This document shows, in pieces, positions 9,946 through 21,399 of a DNA stretch of 64,000 bases. Positions within the stretch are counted from its first letter, which is position 1. Every line of letters starts with the position of its first letter. Under the pieces are notes generated by a model. The model was given only the letters and a program-made list of their open reading frames with translations, ran no database searches and had not been told where the DNA came from. The translations under genes and the position numbers were made by a program. This DNA is from Lentibacillus persicus (GTDB lineage Bacteria; Bacillota; Bacilli; Bacillales; Amphibacillaceae), in NCBI RefSeq assembly GCF_900112705.1, contig NZ_FOMR01000003.1:248001-312000 (forward strand). The letters run 5' to 3'.

Positions 9946-10700
9946 TTTTTGTCTCCCCCATTTTTATTCATCATTGGCTTTCGAATGAAAATCGTTTGGG
10001 CAACCATGAACACATTACCGACAACCCAGTATAAAGCTAATGCTGCCGGGAAGAAAAATGCAAAGACGGTAATCATGATCGGCATAACATACAGCATGAC
10101 CATCATTTGCGGGTTTTGTGCAGCAGCGCTTCCTGCCATCATTAGTTTTTGTTGTAAAAATGTTGCTGCACCGGCAATCAACGGTAAAACGTAATCCGGT
10201 GAACCCAGCTCAAACCACAGAAAATTATGCGTCTGAATCGCCGGTGTCCGCATGATGGCATGATACATGGCAATCAAAATCGGCATTTGCACGAAAATAG
10301 GCAAACAGCCTGCGAGCGGGTTAACACCATGCTTCTGGAACAGCTGCATCGTTTCCTGCTGAAGCTTTTGTTGTGTATTAGCATCTTTTGATGAATATTT
10401 CTGCTGCAATTCTTTAAGTTCAGGCTGGATATCCTGCATCGCCTGAGAACTTTTCAGCTGTTTAACGTTCAACGGCAACAGAATCAAACGGACAATTATC
10501 GTAACGAGTATAATCGACAAGCCGTAGTTTTCATTAAATAAATCAGCAAAATAAGTAATTACTTGTGACAACGGCCATACAAAATATGAATTCCAAATTC
10601 CTTCACTTTCTGAATCGATTGGCTCGTTTATTTCCATACATCCAGAAAGGAGCACCACTAACCCGATTAAGGTTATGAGCAGCCAAACCTTTTTCCGCAA
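9942..10700 (-). CDS. spoIIIJ: Membrane protein insertase YidC1/SpoIIIJ
   Basis: A YidC/Oxa1 insertase of about 252 residues. It has a lipoprotein signal with lipobox LLSGC near residue 20, a first transmembrane segment followed by a charged cytosolic hairpin ([23 protein letters not shown]), and then further membrane spans. The positively charged groove residue is visible in IIVRLILLP. In B. subtilis this paralogue is required for forespore sigma-G activation. The TTG at 10700 is taken as start because TTAGGAGG lies 6 nt before it; the longer open frame would begin inside that ribosome binding site. It lies between rnpA and jag. Confidence 0.95.
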   Translation of the reverse strand: MRKKVWLLITLIGLVVLLSGCMEINEPIDSESEGIWNSYFVWPLSQVITYFADLFNENYGLSIILVTIIVRLILLPLNVKQLKSSQAMQDIQPELKELQQKYSSKDANTQQKLQQETMQLFQKHGVNPLAGCLPIFVQMPILIAMYHAIMRTPAIQTHNFLWFELGSPDYVLPLIAGAATFLQQKLMMAGSAAAQNPQMMVMLYVMPIMITVFAFFFPAALALYWVVGNVFMVAQTIFIRKPMMNKNGGDKK

Positions 10701-10801
10701 TTTATTTCCTCCTAACAAGCAAAAACAACCTATGTATAAAACCTAGTAGCTATTTTACCATTAAATCAATAGAAGATTCCATATATAATCAAAAAGCAGA
10801 G

Positions 10802-11146
10802 CTATTTTTTCACAAACAGCCTTTGTTTTGTCAATAAATGAACTAAGCTTTTTTTCACTTGATGAAAATCCATCTGGCTCGTGGGATAACGGGCAATGAT
10901 TATAATGTCCTTCGTTGGCTTAATACTATCTTCAAGCTCCAAAAAGGCTTGTCGCAAATACCGCTTTATTTGATTGCGCATAACTGCATTGCCTATTTTT
11001 TTACCGACGGATAATCCAATACGAAAATGTTCCTGGCCCGGCTTTTCTATATAGTATAGAACAAGCTGCCGATTTGCAAATGACTTGCCATTTTTAAAAA
11101 CATATTGAAATTCCTCATTAGCCTTTATCCGATATCTTTTTTTCAA
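10802..11146 (-). CDS. rnpA: Ribonuclease P protein component
   Basis: A protein of about 114 residues, the basic subunit of RNase P that helps the catalytic RNA mature tRNA 5' ends. The RNR motif region is clear ([25 protein letters not shown], about residues 45-70). TTG at 11146 is preferred because AAGGTGAT precedes it by 5 nt; GTG at 11155 falls inside that site. It follows rpmH, and the terminator hairpin overlapping the rpmH stop must be read through for rnpA expression. Confidence 0.95.
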   Translation of the reverse strand: MKKRYRIKANEEFQYVFKNGKSFANRQLVLYYIEKPGQEHFRIGLSVGKKIGNAVMRNQIKRYLRQAFLELEDSIKPTKDIIIIARYPTSQMDFHQVKKSLVHLLTKQRLFVKK

Positions 11147-11184
11147 AAAAATCACCTTCAGACATTATATCCCCACAATAGTGG

Positions 11185-11213
11185 AAAAAAGACCACTGAT
11201 AATGTCAGTGGTC
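11185..11213 (-). terminator. Terminator between rpmH and rnpA
   Basis: On the minus strand GACCACTGA, a 5-nt loop and TCAGTGGTC form a perfect 9-bp stem followed by six T. The hairpin begins in the rpmH stop codon, so it should make L34 expression exceed RnpA expression. Confidence 0.88.
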
Positions 11214-11347
11214 TAGGCAGACAATACTTTTCTTCCTTTACGGCGACGGCGCTTCAACACCTGGCGTCCGTCTTTTGATTTCATACGTTTGCGGAAACCA
11301 TGAACTTTTTTCCGCTTACGGTTATTTGGTTGAAATGTTCGTTTCAT
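11213..11347 (-). CDS. rpmH: 50S ribosomal protein L34
   Basis: 44 residues, [20 protein letters not shown] followed by [24 protein letters not shown], the standard L34 sequence and length with a predominance of Arg and Lys. The start ATG at 11347 follows GGAGGTGT at 11 nt. It is the first gene of the leftward transcript divergent from dnaA, under the strong promoter at 11411-11440, and its stop codon lies in an intrinsic terminator. Confidence 0.98.
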   Translation of the reverse strand: MKRTFQPNNRKRKKVHGFRKRMKSKDGRQVLKRRRRKGRKVLSA

Positions 11348-11410
11348 TTATCTTACACCTCCCTGAGGAATTACAAACACCAAAATTACAAAATTAAGGC
11401 AGTCTAGGTC

Positions 11411-11440
11411 ATTATAATGAAAAACAAATAGCTGTGTCAA
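11411..11440 (-). promoter_or_regulatory. Sigma-A promoter of rpmH
   Basis: On the minus strand TTGACA, an 18-nt spacer and TATAAT: both hexamers match the consensus exactly, about 65 nt upstream of the rpmH start. Confidence 0.85.
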
Positions 11441-11457
11441 CTTCCTTTCTAAAATAA

Positions 11458-11797
11458 TTATCCACAATTATTATTGAGTCCATTTAACTTCCATTTTTTT
11501 ATGTGCACAGAAATATCGACAAATTACTCACAAAATATAGTGGTGTGGATAGTTATTGTCTACAACGGGTTGAAATTGTGGATAAGTGTCGAAAACCCGT
11601 TGCACAATGCAGTTTTTTTTGGTATTATATTTGTGCTCTATCATGTGTATAACATATTTAACTCTCATATTTTTCCACAGACTGTGGATAATGTGTGGAT
11701 ACATTTATTCACCTCTGTTTATTGATTTATCAACAAAAATGTGGATAACGTTCACAACAAGCGTTATATTATGAGCTGACAACATTCATCATCCACA
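11458..11797. other. oriC: oriC, left part (DnaA box region between rpmH and dnaA)
   Basis: Exact DnaA boxes TTATCCACA lie at 11458-11466 (plus) and 11577-11585, 11683-11691 and 11740-11748 (minus). One-mismatch boxes lie at 11544-11552, 11671-11679, 11694-11702 and 11789-11797. Two Spo0A-like boxes are interspersed: TTTGTCGAT (minus, 11515-11523) and TGTCGAA (11587-11593), the latter next to a DnaA box. The region corresponds to the upstream half of the bipartite B. subtilis origin and includes the dnaA promoter, so DnaA autorepression is expected. Confidence 0.93.
11600..11628 (+). promoter_or_regulatory. Sigma-A promoter of dnaA
   Basis: TTGCAC, a 17-nt spacer and TATTAT lie between the DnaA boxes at 11577 and 11683. 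Transcription from here gives a leader of about 280 nt that contains DnaA-box DNA and the hairpin at 11825-11880. Confidence 0.7.
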
Positions 11798-11824
11798 ACC
11801 TTATAAGGCACATTTTTTTAAACA

Positions 11825-11880
11825 AAAACCTTTCCACCATTCATTTCCTTCATAATATGAATGACCGGGAAAGGGTTTTT
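11825..11880 (+). terminator. Terminator-like hairpin in the dnaA leader
   Basis: AAAAACCTTTCC pairs with GGGAAAGGGTTTTT (one bulge), with an inner ATTCAT/ATGAAT stem, and the structure ends in a T-run 36 nt before the dnaA start codon. There is no room for a promoter between it and dnaA, so it may attenuate dnaA transcription or insulate against readthrough in either direction. Confidence 0.6.
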
Positions 11881-11915
11881 CTATCATCTATTAAATCCGA
11901 AAGGGGTGAAGCGAG

Positions 11916-13268
11916 TTGGAAAACATCCAAGAATTATGGGATGCGACATTGGAGAAAATTGAAGAAAAGATATCGAAACCGAGCTTTGATACCTGGCTCA
12001 AAAATACCAAAGCCGATTCTTTAAGTGATGACACACTGACTGTCATGGCACCAAATGAATTTGCCCGCGACTGGCTTGAAGGAAGATACACAAGTTTAAT
12101 TAATGAAATTTTACTCGAAATAACCGGAGCCAATCTTTCTACTAAATTTATTATCCCTGATTCCCAGGCACCTGAAGACACCACACTTCAAACACAAAAA
12201 AAAGTACCGTCAGGAAACGCCAATGGCAAAGGTGATCAAACGAAAACCATGCTGAATTCCAAGTATACGTTTGACACATTCGTTATCGGGTCAGGCAATC
12301 GTTTTGCCCATGCCGCATCGCTTGCTGTTGCCGAAGCACCGGCAAAGGCCTATAACCCACTCTTTATATATGGTGGTGTCGGGCTTGGTAAAACACATTT
12401 AATGCATGCAATTGGTCATTACGTTCGAGATCATAATCCCGAAGCAAATGTCGTTTACCTTTCTTCAGAGAAGTTTACGAATGAGTTCATTAACGCAATC
12501 ATGGACAATAAAGCCACCCAATTCAGGAATAAATACCGTAATGTCGATATTTTATTAATTGATGATATTCAATTTATAGCGGGAAAAGAATCAACCCAGG
12601 AGGAGTTTTTCCATACATTTAATGCGCTGCATGAAGATAATAAGCAAATTATTATTTCAAGTGATCGCCCACCGAAAGAGATTCCGACACTTGAAGATCG
12701 GTTGCGCTCCAGATTTGAATGGGGACTGATCACGGATATTACTCCCCCTGATTTGGAAACACGCATTGCTATCCTGAGCAAAAAAGCCAAAGCAGAAGGG
12801 CTTGATATCCCAAATGAAGTCATGCTGTATATCGCAAATCAGATTGATACCAATATTCGCGAATTGGAAGGTGCTTTAATTCGAGTGGTCGCTTATTCTT
12901 CACTTGTGAACCAGGATATCGACGCATCACTTGCAGCAGATGCATTAAAGGATATTATTCCAAGCAATAAACCGCGCACGATTACAATCCACGGCATTCA
13001 GGAAGCTGTCGGTGAAAAATATAATGTGAAATTAGAAGACTTTGCAGCAAAAAAACGAACTAAATCAATTGCTTTTCCAAGACAAATCGCTATGTATCTG
13101 TCACGGGAACTGACTGATTTTTCTTTGCCTAAAATTGGTGAAGAGTTTGGAGGAAGAGATCACACTACCGTCATTCACGCACACGAAAAAATTGTTAAGC
13201 AAATGGAAAACGACACAATCCTGGATCAGGAAATTGAAGAATTAAAAGAACAACTGAAATCTTTTTAA
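11916..13268 (+). CDS. dnaA: Chromosomal replication initiator protein DnaA
   Basis: A 450-residue AAA+ initiator. The N-terminal domain ([20 protein letters not shown]) binds helicase-loading and regulatory partners. It is followed by a short variable linker, the AAA+ core with Walker [10 protein letters not shown] (about residues 153-161) and Walker B LLIDDIQF, and the C-terminal box-binding domain with the DnaA signature [15 protein letters not shown]. The start codon is TTG at 11916 after AAAGGGGTGA. It is flanked on both sides by origin DNA and followed by dnaN. Confidence 0.99.
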   Translation: MENIQELWDATLEKIEEKISKPSFDTWLKNTKADSLSDDTLTVMAPNEFARDWLEGRYTSLINEILLEITGANLSTKFIIPDSQAPEDTTLQTQKKVPSGNANGKGDQTKTMLNSKYTFDTFVIGSGNRFAHAASLAVAEAPAKAYNPLFIYGGVGLGKTHLMHAIGHYVRDHNPEANVVYLSSEKFTNEFINAIMDNKATQFRNKYRNVDILLIDDIQFIAGKESTQEEFFHTFNALHEDNKQIIISSDRPPKEIPTLEDRLRSRFEWGLITDITPPDLETRIAILSKKAKAEGLDIPNEVMLYIANQIDTNIRELEGALIRVVAYSSLVNQDIDASLAADALKDIIPSNKPRTITIHGIQEAVGEKYNVKLEDFAAKKRTKSIAFPRQIAMYLSRELTDFSLPKIGEEFGGRDHTTVIHAHEKIVKQMENDTILDQEIEELKEQLKSF

Positions 13269-13272
13269 ATGA

Positions 13273-13450
13273 TTATTCACAGTTATGAACATGTGAATAA
13301 TGTGAATAAAGCACCCGCACTTATAAACACGTTTTCCACATGTGAACAACTTTTAATTCGCATAGTTAATAGAGATATCCACAAAATCACAGGCCTTATT
13401 ACTATTATTACTATATTTTATTAATAAATAATAACTCTATATGCAAAAAG
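13273..13450. other. oriC: oriC, right part: DnaA boxes, DnaA-trios and AT-rich unwinding element
   Basis: Near-consensus boxes TTATTCACA (13273), TGTGAATAA twice (13292 and 13301), TTTTCCACA (13332) and ATATCCACA (13375-13383) are followed by a GC-richer spacer (ACAGGCC). Then come six consecutive triplets TTA-TTA-CTA-TTA-TTA-CTA (13396-13413), which are AAT/GAT trios when the other strand is read 3' to 5'. An AT-only tract runs to about 13435. The order box, GC spacer, trio, AT-rich DNA is that of the B. subtilis unwinding module, so strand opening should start here. Confidence 0.88.
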
Positions 13451-13463
13451 GAGATCAAATTTC

Positions 13464-14600
13464 ATGAAATTTATTATTCAGCGTGAAAAATTAATCGCCA
13501 GCGTGCAAGATGTCATGAAAGCCATTTCGCCGAGAACGGCAATTCCCATCCTGACAGGATTAAAACTCGAAGCTTTAACAGACGGTATTACGCTAACCGG
13601 AAGTGACTCTGATATTTCAATCGAATCATTTATCCCCGCTGAAGAAGATGGGATGGTCAATGTCGAGCAAATCGAAGAGGGAAAAATTGTTTTACAAGCC
13701 CGTTATTTTTCAGATATTGTCCGCAAATTACCCGAAAAACAAGTGGAGATTGAAACAGACGAAAGTTTTAATGTGACCATCAGGTCGGGAAAAGCAAAGT
13801 TTAATCTGAATGGACAAGACGCCAGTGAGTATCCACAGCTTCCGGAAATACAAACTGAAAACAGTTTTGAAATTCAGTCTGATTTGCTTAAAAATCTTAT
13901 TAAGCAAACCGGCTTTGCTGTGTCCACTATGGAAACAAGACCGATTTTAACCGGTGTTAACATTAAAATTGAAAATGAGACTTTAACCTTTACGGCAACC
14001 GACAGCCACCGGCTTGCTTCTAGACATATACCGCTCGCGGGTGTGAACCTTAATCTGGCCAACATTGTAGTACCAGGCAAAAGTTTGACTGAGCTGAATA
14101 AAATTTTAGATGATAAAGGCGAGAATGTTGAAATCAGTGTCGCGAACAATCAAATTTTGTTTAGAACAAAACATTTGAATTTCCTGTCAAGACTTCTCGA
14201 TGGAAATTATCCTGAAACATCACGCTTGATCCCGGATAAAAGTCAGACTGTCATCCATGTGAAAACGAAAGAGTTAATCAATACGATTGATCGTGCTTCA
14301 CTGCTTGCAAGAGAAGAGCGGAACAATGTTGTCAAATTGACCACGAAAGAAAATGCGTTATTGGAAATTACGAGTAACTCACCGGAAGTCGGTCAAGTAG
14401 CAGAAGAAGTTTCCAGTGAATCGGTAGAAGGTGAGGATCTTAAGATCTCATTCAGTTCAAAATACATGCTTGATGCATTAAAAGTGATGGAAAATGATGA
14501 AGTTATCATTGAATTCACCGGTGCTATGCGGCCATTTATTATTAAGCCGGCAGGCGATGATTCAATGCTGCAATTAATTTTGCCTGTCAGAACATATTAA
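13464..14600 (+). CDS. dnaN: DNA polymerase III beta subunit (sliding clamp)
   Basis: A 378-residue clamp made of three similar domains, the same length as the B. subtilis protein (378). Family hallmarks include MKFIIQREKLIASVQDVMKA at the start, TGFAVSTMETRPILTGV in the second domain, and the C-terminal MRPFIIKP...LQLILPVRTY, which forms part of the pocket for clamp-binding peptides. The start ATG at 13464 follows AAGGAGAT. It lies immediately right of the unwinding region, downstream of dnaA. Confidence 0.98.
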   Translation: MKFIIQREKLIASVQDVMKAISPRTAIPILTGLKLEALTDGITLTGSDSDISIESFIPAEEDGMVNVEQIEEGKIVLQARYFSDIVRKLPEKQVEIETDESFNVTIRSGKAKFNLNGQDASEYPQLPEIQTENSFEIQSDLLKNLIKQTGFAVSTMETRPILTGVNIKIENETLTFTATDSHRLASRHIPLAGVNLNLANIVVPGKSLTELNKILDDKGENVEISVANNQILFRTKHLNFLSRLLDGNYPETSRLIPDKSQTVIHVKTKELINTIDRASLLAREERNNVVKLTTKENALLEITSNSPEVGQVAEEVSSESVEGEDLKISFSSKYMLDALKVMENDEVIIEFTGAMRPFIIKPAGDDSMLQLILPVRTY

Positions 14601-14609
14601 GCAAAACAC

Positions 14610-14651
14610 GATCCATCAGGACTTCGAATTTGGAATGTTTCCTGGTGGATC
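14610..14651 (+). terminator. Hairpin downstream of dnaN
   Basis: GATCCATCAGGA pairs with TCCTGGTGGATC (about 11 bp, G-U allowed) across an 18-nt loop, 9 nt past the dnaN stop. There is no T-run, so it may be an mRNA 3'-end or processing hairpin rather than a full terminator. Confidence 0.4.
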
Positions 14652-14782
14652 TCCTCGTAGGTCTTATTATGCTATTTACCGCTATTTAAGTAAGATTCCT
14701 TTCTTTAACTATAAATCTTTAGTAAAATAGATAAGAAGTATAATTGAACGTCACTATTATTGAAAAAAGTCTGGTGATCAAA

Positions 14783-15010
14783 GTGCAGGAACCTGAAAAA
14801 ATAATAATCGAAACGGAATATATTCCCCTTGGCCAATTTATTAAATTGCTGAATATAATGGACTCAGGCGGTATGATCAAAGCTTTTCTGAAGGATGAAG
14901 GAGCTCTTGTCAATGGTGAACATGAGCATAGGCGAGGACGAAAACTTTACCCGAATGATGTCGTTGAATTAGAAGGCATTGGGGCTTATATTGTCGCGAA
15001 AGATCACTGA
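14783..15010 (+). CDS. yaaA: S4-domain RNA-binding protein YaaA
   Basis: A protein of about 75 residues with one S4 fold (IPLGQFIKLLNIMDSGGMIKAFLKDEGALVNGEHEHRRGRKLYPNDVVEL). Such small S4 proteins bind structured RNA; YaaA of B. subtilis has been linked to ribosome biogenesis. The start is probably GTG at 14783 because CTGGTGATC, an anti-Shine-Dalgarno match, lies directly before it and the length then matches B. subtilis (71 residues). TTG at 14744 would add 13 poorly conserved residues. It lies in the dnaN-yaaA-recF order. Confidence 0.93.
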   Translation: MQEPEKIIIETEYIPLGQFIKLLNIMDSGGMIKAFLKDEGALVNGEHEHRRGRKLYPNDVVELEGIGAYIVAKDH

Positions 15011-15022
15011 CGGTGAATTTTC

Positions 15023-16135
15023 ATGAACATTGAACATCTGCAATTGAAAAACTACCGAAACTACAACGACTTGGATATTAACTTCAACGATAAAATCAAT
15101 ATAATTATCGGTGAGAATGCTCAAGGCAAAACCAACCTTATGGAAGCCATCTATGTGCTTGCTTTTTCGAAATCCCATCGCACGCCAAAGGAAAAAGAAC
15201 TTATCCAATGGGAGAAAGAGTATGCTAAAATAGAAGGCAGGGTAACAAAGCGCAAGCAAACATTTCCACTTGAAATTACTTTGTCATCGAAAGGCAAAAA
15301 AGCAAAGTTAAATCATCTTGAACAAAAAAAATTGAGCGAGTATATTGGTGCCTTGAATGTCGTAATGTTTGCTCCTGAGGATTTGTCACTCGTCAAAGGT
15401 GCGCCACAGATGAGAAGGCGTTTTATCGATATGGAACTTGGGCAAATACAGCCGACATATATTTATCATCTTGGCCAATATCAAAAAATTTTAAAACAGC
15501 GTAATCACTTACTGAAGCAGCTGCAGCGCTTTGAAAAGCAGGATCGGACAATGCTCAGTGTGCTTACGGAGCAGTTGAGTCAGCATGCCGCCATATTGGT
15601 GGAACGACGGTTTGGCTATCTTGATATGCTGCGTCAATGGGCAAGTTCAATTCATTATGGTATAAGCCACCGGACAGAAAACCTGGAAATCAGCTATTCA
15701 CCAACGATAGAGGTATCAGAAACGACTGATAAGGAAAGACTGGAAAGTATCTATACCAATAAATTCCATGAACTGCAGGAAAAAGAGATTGACCGTGGGA
15801 CAACGTTAATTGGGCCTCACCGGGATGATATTACGTTTTATGTTAATGACAAAGATGTTCAGACGTATGGTTCCCAAGGCCAGCAGCGTACTACCGCCTT
15901 ATCAGTGAAACTTGCAGAGATAGAACTTATTTACAATGAAGTCGGTGAATACCCGGTTTTACTTCTTGATGATGTGTTGAGCGAGTTGGATAATCACAGG
16001 CAATCTCATTTATTAGACACAATTAAAGGTAAAGTCCAAACGTTTGTGTCCACGACAAATATTGATGGCATCAACCATGAAACGCTAAAAGAAGCGCAGA
16101 TGTACAAGGTAGATAAAGGTATGGTGGTTATGTGA
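15023..16135 (+). CDS. recF: DNA replication and repair protein RecF
   Basis: A 370-residue SMC-like ATPase that helps load RecA at gaps. Walker A is [13 protein letters not shown] (about residues 31-43), the ABC-type signature is in [18 protein letters not shown], and Walker B is [13 protein letters not shown]. Length matches RecF of B. subtilis (370). The ATG at 15023 lies 12 nt after yaaA, so expression is probably joint. The gyrase genes follow. Confidence 0.98.
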   Translation: MNIEHLQLKNYRNYNDLDINFNDKINIIIGENAQGKTNLMEAIYVLAFSKSHRTPKEKELIQWEKEYAKIEGRVTKRKQTFPLEITLSSKGKKAKLNHLEQKKLSEYIGALNVVMFAPEDLSLVKGAPQMRRRFIDMELGQIQPTYIYHLGQYQKILKQRNHLLKQLQRFEKQDRTMLSVLTEQLSQHAAILVERRFGYLDMLRQWASSIHYGISHRTENLEISYSPTIEVSETTDKERLESIYTNKFHELQEKEIDRGTTLIGPHRDDITFYVNDKDVQTYGSQGQQRTTALSVKLAEIELIYNEVGEYPVLLLDDVLSELDNHRQSHLLDTIKGKVQTFVSTTNIDGINHETLKEAQMYKVDKGMVVM

Positions 16136-16151
16136 TTGGGGGAAGATTCAG

Positions 16152-16430
16152 ATGTTTATTCATATAGGCAATGATAATGTCATTCAATCAAAAGATGTCA
16201 TTTCCATCATTGATCACAGTGTCGTGACGTCATCAGGCACAATGGAAAAATTAATTGAAAACAACACAAAACAACAAAAAGTATTTGGACCAACTGACGA
16301 GGCAAAGTCAGTTGTTGTTACGAGTGAGCAAATTTATTTCAGTTCACTGTCGGTATCGACTTTGAAAAAACGAGCAAGTATGATTTCAACAATCAATAAA
16401 CTTGAAGATTATTCCGATGAAATTGAGTAG
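16152..16430 (+). CDS. remB: Extracellular matrix regulator RemB (YaaB)
   Basis: 92 residues of the DUF370 family, with the opening MFIHIGNDNVIQSKDVISII diagnostic of this family. RemB is a small DNA-binding relative of RemA and affects biofilm matrix genes in B. subtilis. ATG at 16152 is preceded by GGGGGAAG. It lies between recF and gyrB as in B. subtilis. Confidence 0.93.
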   Translation: MFIHIGNDNVIQSKDVISIIDHSVVTSSGTMEKLIENNTKQQKVFGPTDEAKSVVVTSEQIYFSSLSVSTLKKRASMISTINKLEDYSDEIE

Positions 16431-16482
16431 CTGAAGAGTCTAAACTGATGAATTAACTCAGAGTCTATTCGCTTTTAAATAA

Positions 16483-18480
<1,998 letters not shown>

Positions 18481-18560
18481 AAAATTACCGGCAGAAAACA
18501 GAGACTTTAAGTCAGGATGGCAGAAATACCGACTTAAGGAAGATTTGGAGGTATTTGTAA

Positions 18561-21059
18561 ATGGCGGATGAACATCGTCCCAACGTTCAAGAAATAAACT
18601 TAGGTCAGGAAATGCGCACGTCTTTTCTTGATTATGCCATGAGTGTCATCGTTTCACGTGCATTGCCCGATGTTCGTGACGGCATGAAACCTGTGCATCG
18701 AAGAATTTTATATGCAATGAATGATCTGGGCATGCACGCCGACAAAGCATATAAAAAATCAGCCCGAATTGTTGGTGAAGTTATCGGTAAGTACCACCCG
18801 CATGGGGATTCAGCAGTATATGAAGCCATGGTGCGCATGGCTCAGGATTTCAGCTATCGTTACATGCTTGTGGACGGACACGGCAATTTTGGTTCAGTTG
18901 ACGGTGACTCTGCAGCAGCGATGCGTTACACAGAGGCCCGCATGTCCAAAATCTCGATGGAATTGCTGCGGGATATTAATAAAGACACCATTGATTATAC
19001 GGATAACTATGATGGAACCGAACGGGAGCCGGTTGTTTTCCCGGCCAGGTTTCCAAATTTGCTCATAAACGGCGGTGCAGGGATTGCTGTCGGGATGGCC
19101 ACCAATATACCGCCTCATAACCTTGGTGAAACGATTGATGCAGTATTGGCTGTCAGCAAGGATCCGGAAATTACGATCAGTGAATTAATGGAAAATTATA
19201 TTTATGGTCCTGACTTTCCGACTGCCGGCCAAATTTTGGGCAGAAGCGGCATTAAGAAAGCATTTGAAACAGGCAAAGGCTCAGTAACCGTGCGTGCCAA
19301 AACACATATTGATGAACACCCGAATGGCAAGTCAACAATTATTGCAACTGAATTGCCTTACCAGGTCAATAAAGCACGATTGATTGAGAAAATTGCAGAG
19401 CTCGTCCGTGATAAACGGATTGATGGCATAACCGACCTGCGGGATGAGTCAGACCGTAACGGTATGCGGGTTGTCATTGAAATTCGACGGGATGCTAATC
19501 CGAATATCGTCCTGAATAATTTATATAAATATACAGCTTTACAGACAACATTTGGAATCAATATGCTTGCGCTTGTTAATGGAAAGCCGGAAGTGTTAAC
19601 AATTAAGCAGTGCCTTGAACACTATCTGGACCATCAAAAAGAAATCATTAAGCGCCGAACCGCTTTTGAATTGCGTAAAGCTGAGGCACGTGCCCATATT
19701 CTGGAAGGGCTGCGAGTGGCCCTTGATAATCTGGATGACGTTATCTCGATTATTCGTAATTCAAAAACGACAGATATTGCCCGCGAAAGTTTGATGGAGA
19801 ATTACGACCTGAGTGAAAAACAAGCGCAGGCAATACTCGACATGCGTCTCCAGCGGCTGACAGGATTGGAACGCGAAAAAATCGTCAATGAATATAATGA
19901 CTTGCTTAAGCAAATAGAAGAATTGAGAGCTATTTTGGCAGATGAAGAAAAAGTTCTTGATATTATCCGGGAAGAACTGACAGAGATTAAAGAAAAATAT
20001 AATGATGATCGCCGGACGGAAATCATCTCCGGCGGGGCGGATTTTATTGAAGATGAAGACTTGATCCCGGAAGAAAATGTCGTCATCACCCTGACACATC
20101 AAGGCTACGTGAAACGTTTGCCTGCATCGACATACCGGACGCAAAAACGCGGTGGCCGGGGCATTCAGGGTATGGAAACAAATGAAGATGACTTTGTTGA
20201 ACACTTAGTATCAACGTCGACGCATGATACTGTTCTCTTCTTCACGAATAAAGGAAAAGTCTATCGTGCAAAAGGATATGAAATTCCGGAGTTCAGCCGT
20301 ACAGCTAAGGGCATACCGATTATTAATTTATTGCAAGTAGAAAAGGATGAATGGATTAACGCTGTCATTTCCGTTTCCGAATACAGTGAAGATTACTATT
20401 TGTTCTTTACGACAAGACACGGTTTGGCCAAACGTACAAAGCTGTCACAATTTGCCAATATACGCAAAGGCGGGTTGATTGCTGTTGGTCTGAAAGATGA
20501 AGATGAATTGATTTCAGTCAGACTGACAGATGGGACAAAACATATCATGATGGGTACGAAAAACGGATATCTTATACGCTTTCCGGAAGAACAGGTACGT
20601 TCGATGGGAAGAAACGCAGCTGGTGTCCGTGGTATTTCACTGCGTGGTAATGATGAAGTTGTTTCCATGGAAATATTGGATGAAGGTGTGGAAGTGCTTC
20701 ATGTGACCAATAAAGGTATGGGAAAACGAACCCCTGAAGAGCAATACCGTATTACAAACCGTGGCGGCAAAGGCATTTTTACGTGCAAACTGTCCGACGA
20801 CAATGAAGTTGTTGCGGTTAAAGCTGTTACAGGTGACGATGAGATTATGCTTATAACCGTTGCGGGCGTTTTAATTCGTATCCCCGTTGAAGGCATCTCC
20901 CAGACGGGACGGAATGCCCAGGGTGTCCGTTTGATCCGGTTGAATGAAAATGAAGAAGTGGCGACGGTTGCGAAAGTTGATAAAGATGAAGATGAGGAAC
21001 TGGAAGCTGACGATGCTGAAGAAAGTGAATCCAGCTCTGAGGAAGATCAGGAAACTTAA
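18561..21059 (+). CDS. gyrA: DNA gyrase subunit A
   Basis: An 832-residue DNA cleavage-religation subunit. The catalytic tyrosine is Tyr123 in [11 protein letters not shown]. The quinolone-region residues Ser84 and Glu88 ([12 protein letters not shown]) are the usual sensitive-type residues for this family. The C-terminal beta-pinwheel contains the GyrA-box-type [11 protein letters not shown] near residue 530. The protein ends in an acidic tail of about 26 residues ([18 protein letters not shown]...), longer and more acidic than the pinwheel requires. ATG at 18561 follows GGAGGTAT. It pairs with gyrB 80 nt upstream. Confidence 0.98.
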   Translation: MADEHRPNVQEINLGQEMRTSFLDYAMSVIVSRALPDVRDGMKPVHRRILYAMNDLGMHADKAYKKSARIVGEVIGKYHPHGDSAVYEAMVRMAQDFSYRYMLVDGHGNFGSVDGDSAAAMRYTEARMSKISMELLRDINKDTIDYTDNYDGTEREPVVFPARFPNLLINGGAGIAVGMATNIPPHNLGETIDAVLAVSKDPEITISELMENYIYGPDFPTAGQILGRSGIKKAFETGKGSVTVRAKTHIDEHPNGKSTIIATELPYQVNKARLIEKIAELVRDKRIDGITDLRDESDRNGMRVVIEIRRDANPNIVLNNLYKYTALQTTFGINMLALVNGKPEVLTIKQCLEHYLDHQKEIIKRRTAFELRKAEARAHILEGLRVALDNLDDVISIIRNSKTTDIARESLMENYDLSEKQAQAILDMRLQRLTGLEREKIVNEYNDLLKQIEELRAILADEEKVLDIIREELTEIKEKYNDDRRTEIISGGADFIEDEDLIPEENVVITLTHQGYVKRLPASTYRTQKRGGRGIQGMETNEDDFVEHLVSTSTHDTVLFFTNKGKVYRAKGYEIPEFSRTAKGIPIINLLQVEKDEWINAVISVSEYSEDYYLFFTTRHGLAKRTKLSQFANIRKGGLIAVGLKDEDELISVRLTDGTKHIMMGTKNGYLIRFPEEQVRSMGRNAAGVRGISLRGNDEVVSMEILDEGVEVLHVTNKGMGKRTPEEQYRITNRGGKGIFTCKLSDDNEVVAVKAVTGDDEIMLITVAGVLIRIPVEGISQTGRNAQGVRLIRLNENEEVATVAKVDKDEDEELEADDAEESESSSEEDQET

Positions 21060-21081
21060 TGAATGCACAGTTTAGTTTAAT

Positions 21082-21325
21082 GAGGCTGGGACAAAAGGTT
21101 TAAAGATAAATGAAAAGACGAACGATAATTAGGAAAGGAAGCGGGATACGCCGCTCCGGAAATATGCTTCGCTTTCCGCGGGCGGCTGTTGAGCCAACTC
21201 GTGCCAAGGCACTTCGTTGTCTCACCTATGCCTCTCTTCCCGCAGGAGTCTCCGCAAATTTCCTCCGCTAACCTTAATTATAGTTCGTCTTTTATATTGG
21301 ATATATAAGTTATGTTCCAGCCTGA
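21082..21325. repeat. MITE-like palindromic repeat, copy c
   Basis: A 244-bp imperfect palindrome between gyrA and the HD-GYP gene. The ends are GAGGCTGGGACAAAAG and GTTCCAGCCT. Inside are the inverted arms GACGAACGATAATTAGG and CCTTAATTATAGTTCGTC, and a GC-rich core (21149-21269) with GCTTTCCGCGGGCGGC and TTCCCGCAGGAGTCT. It is nearly identical, in inverse orientation, to the copy at 36642. It occupies the site of the first rRNA operon in B. subtilis. No transposase is seen. Confidence 0.85.
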
Positions 21326-21399
21326 TTTTAATCACGGAAGCCAAATCAAAGCGAAGAAGCATTCAGGGTAAAATAAGAATTGTCGAAGGGGGGATTTTT

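Noticed and set aside
18650-18665. parS-like CGTTTCACGTGCATTG in gyrA
   Set aside because: Only 11 of 16 positions match and the right half-site is lost; the bases are explained by the coding sequence VSRALPD.
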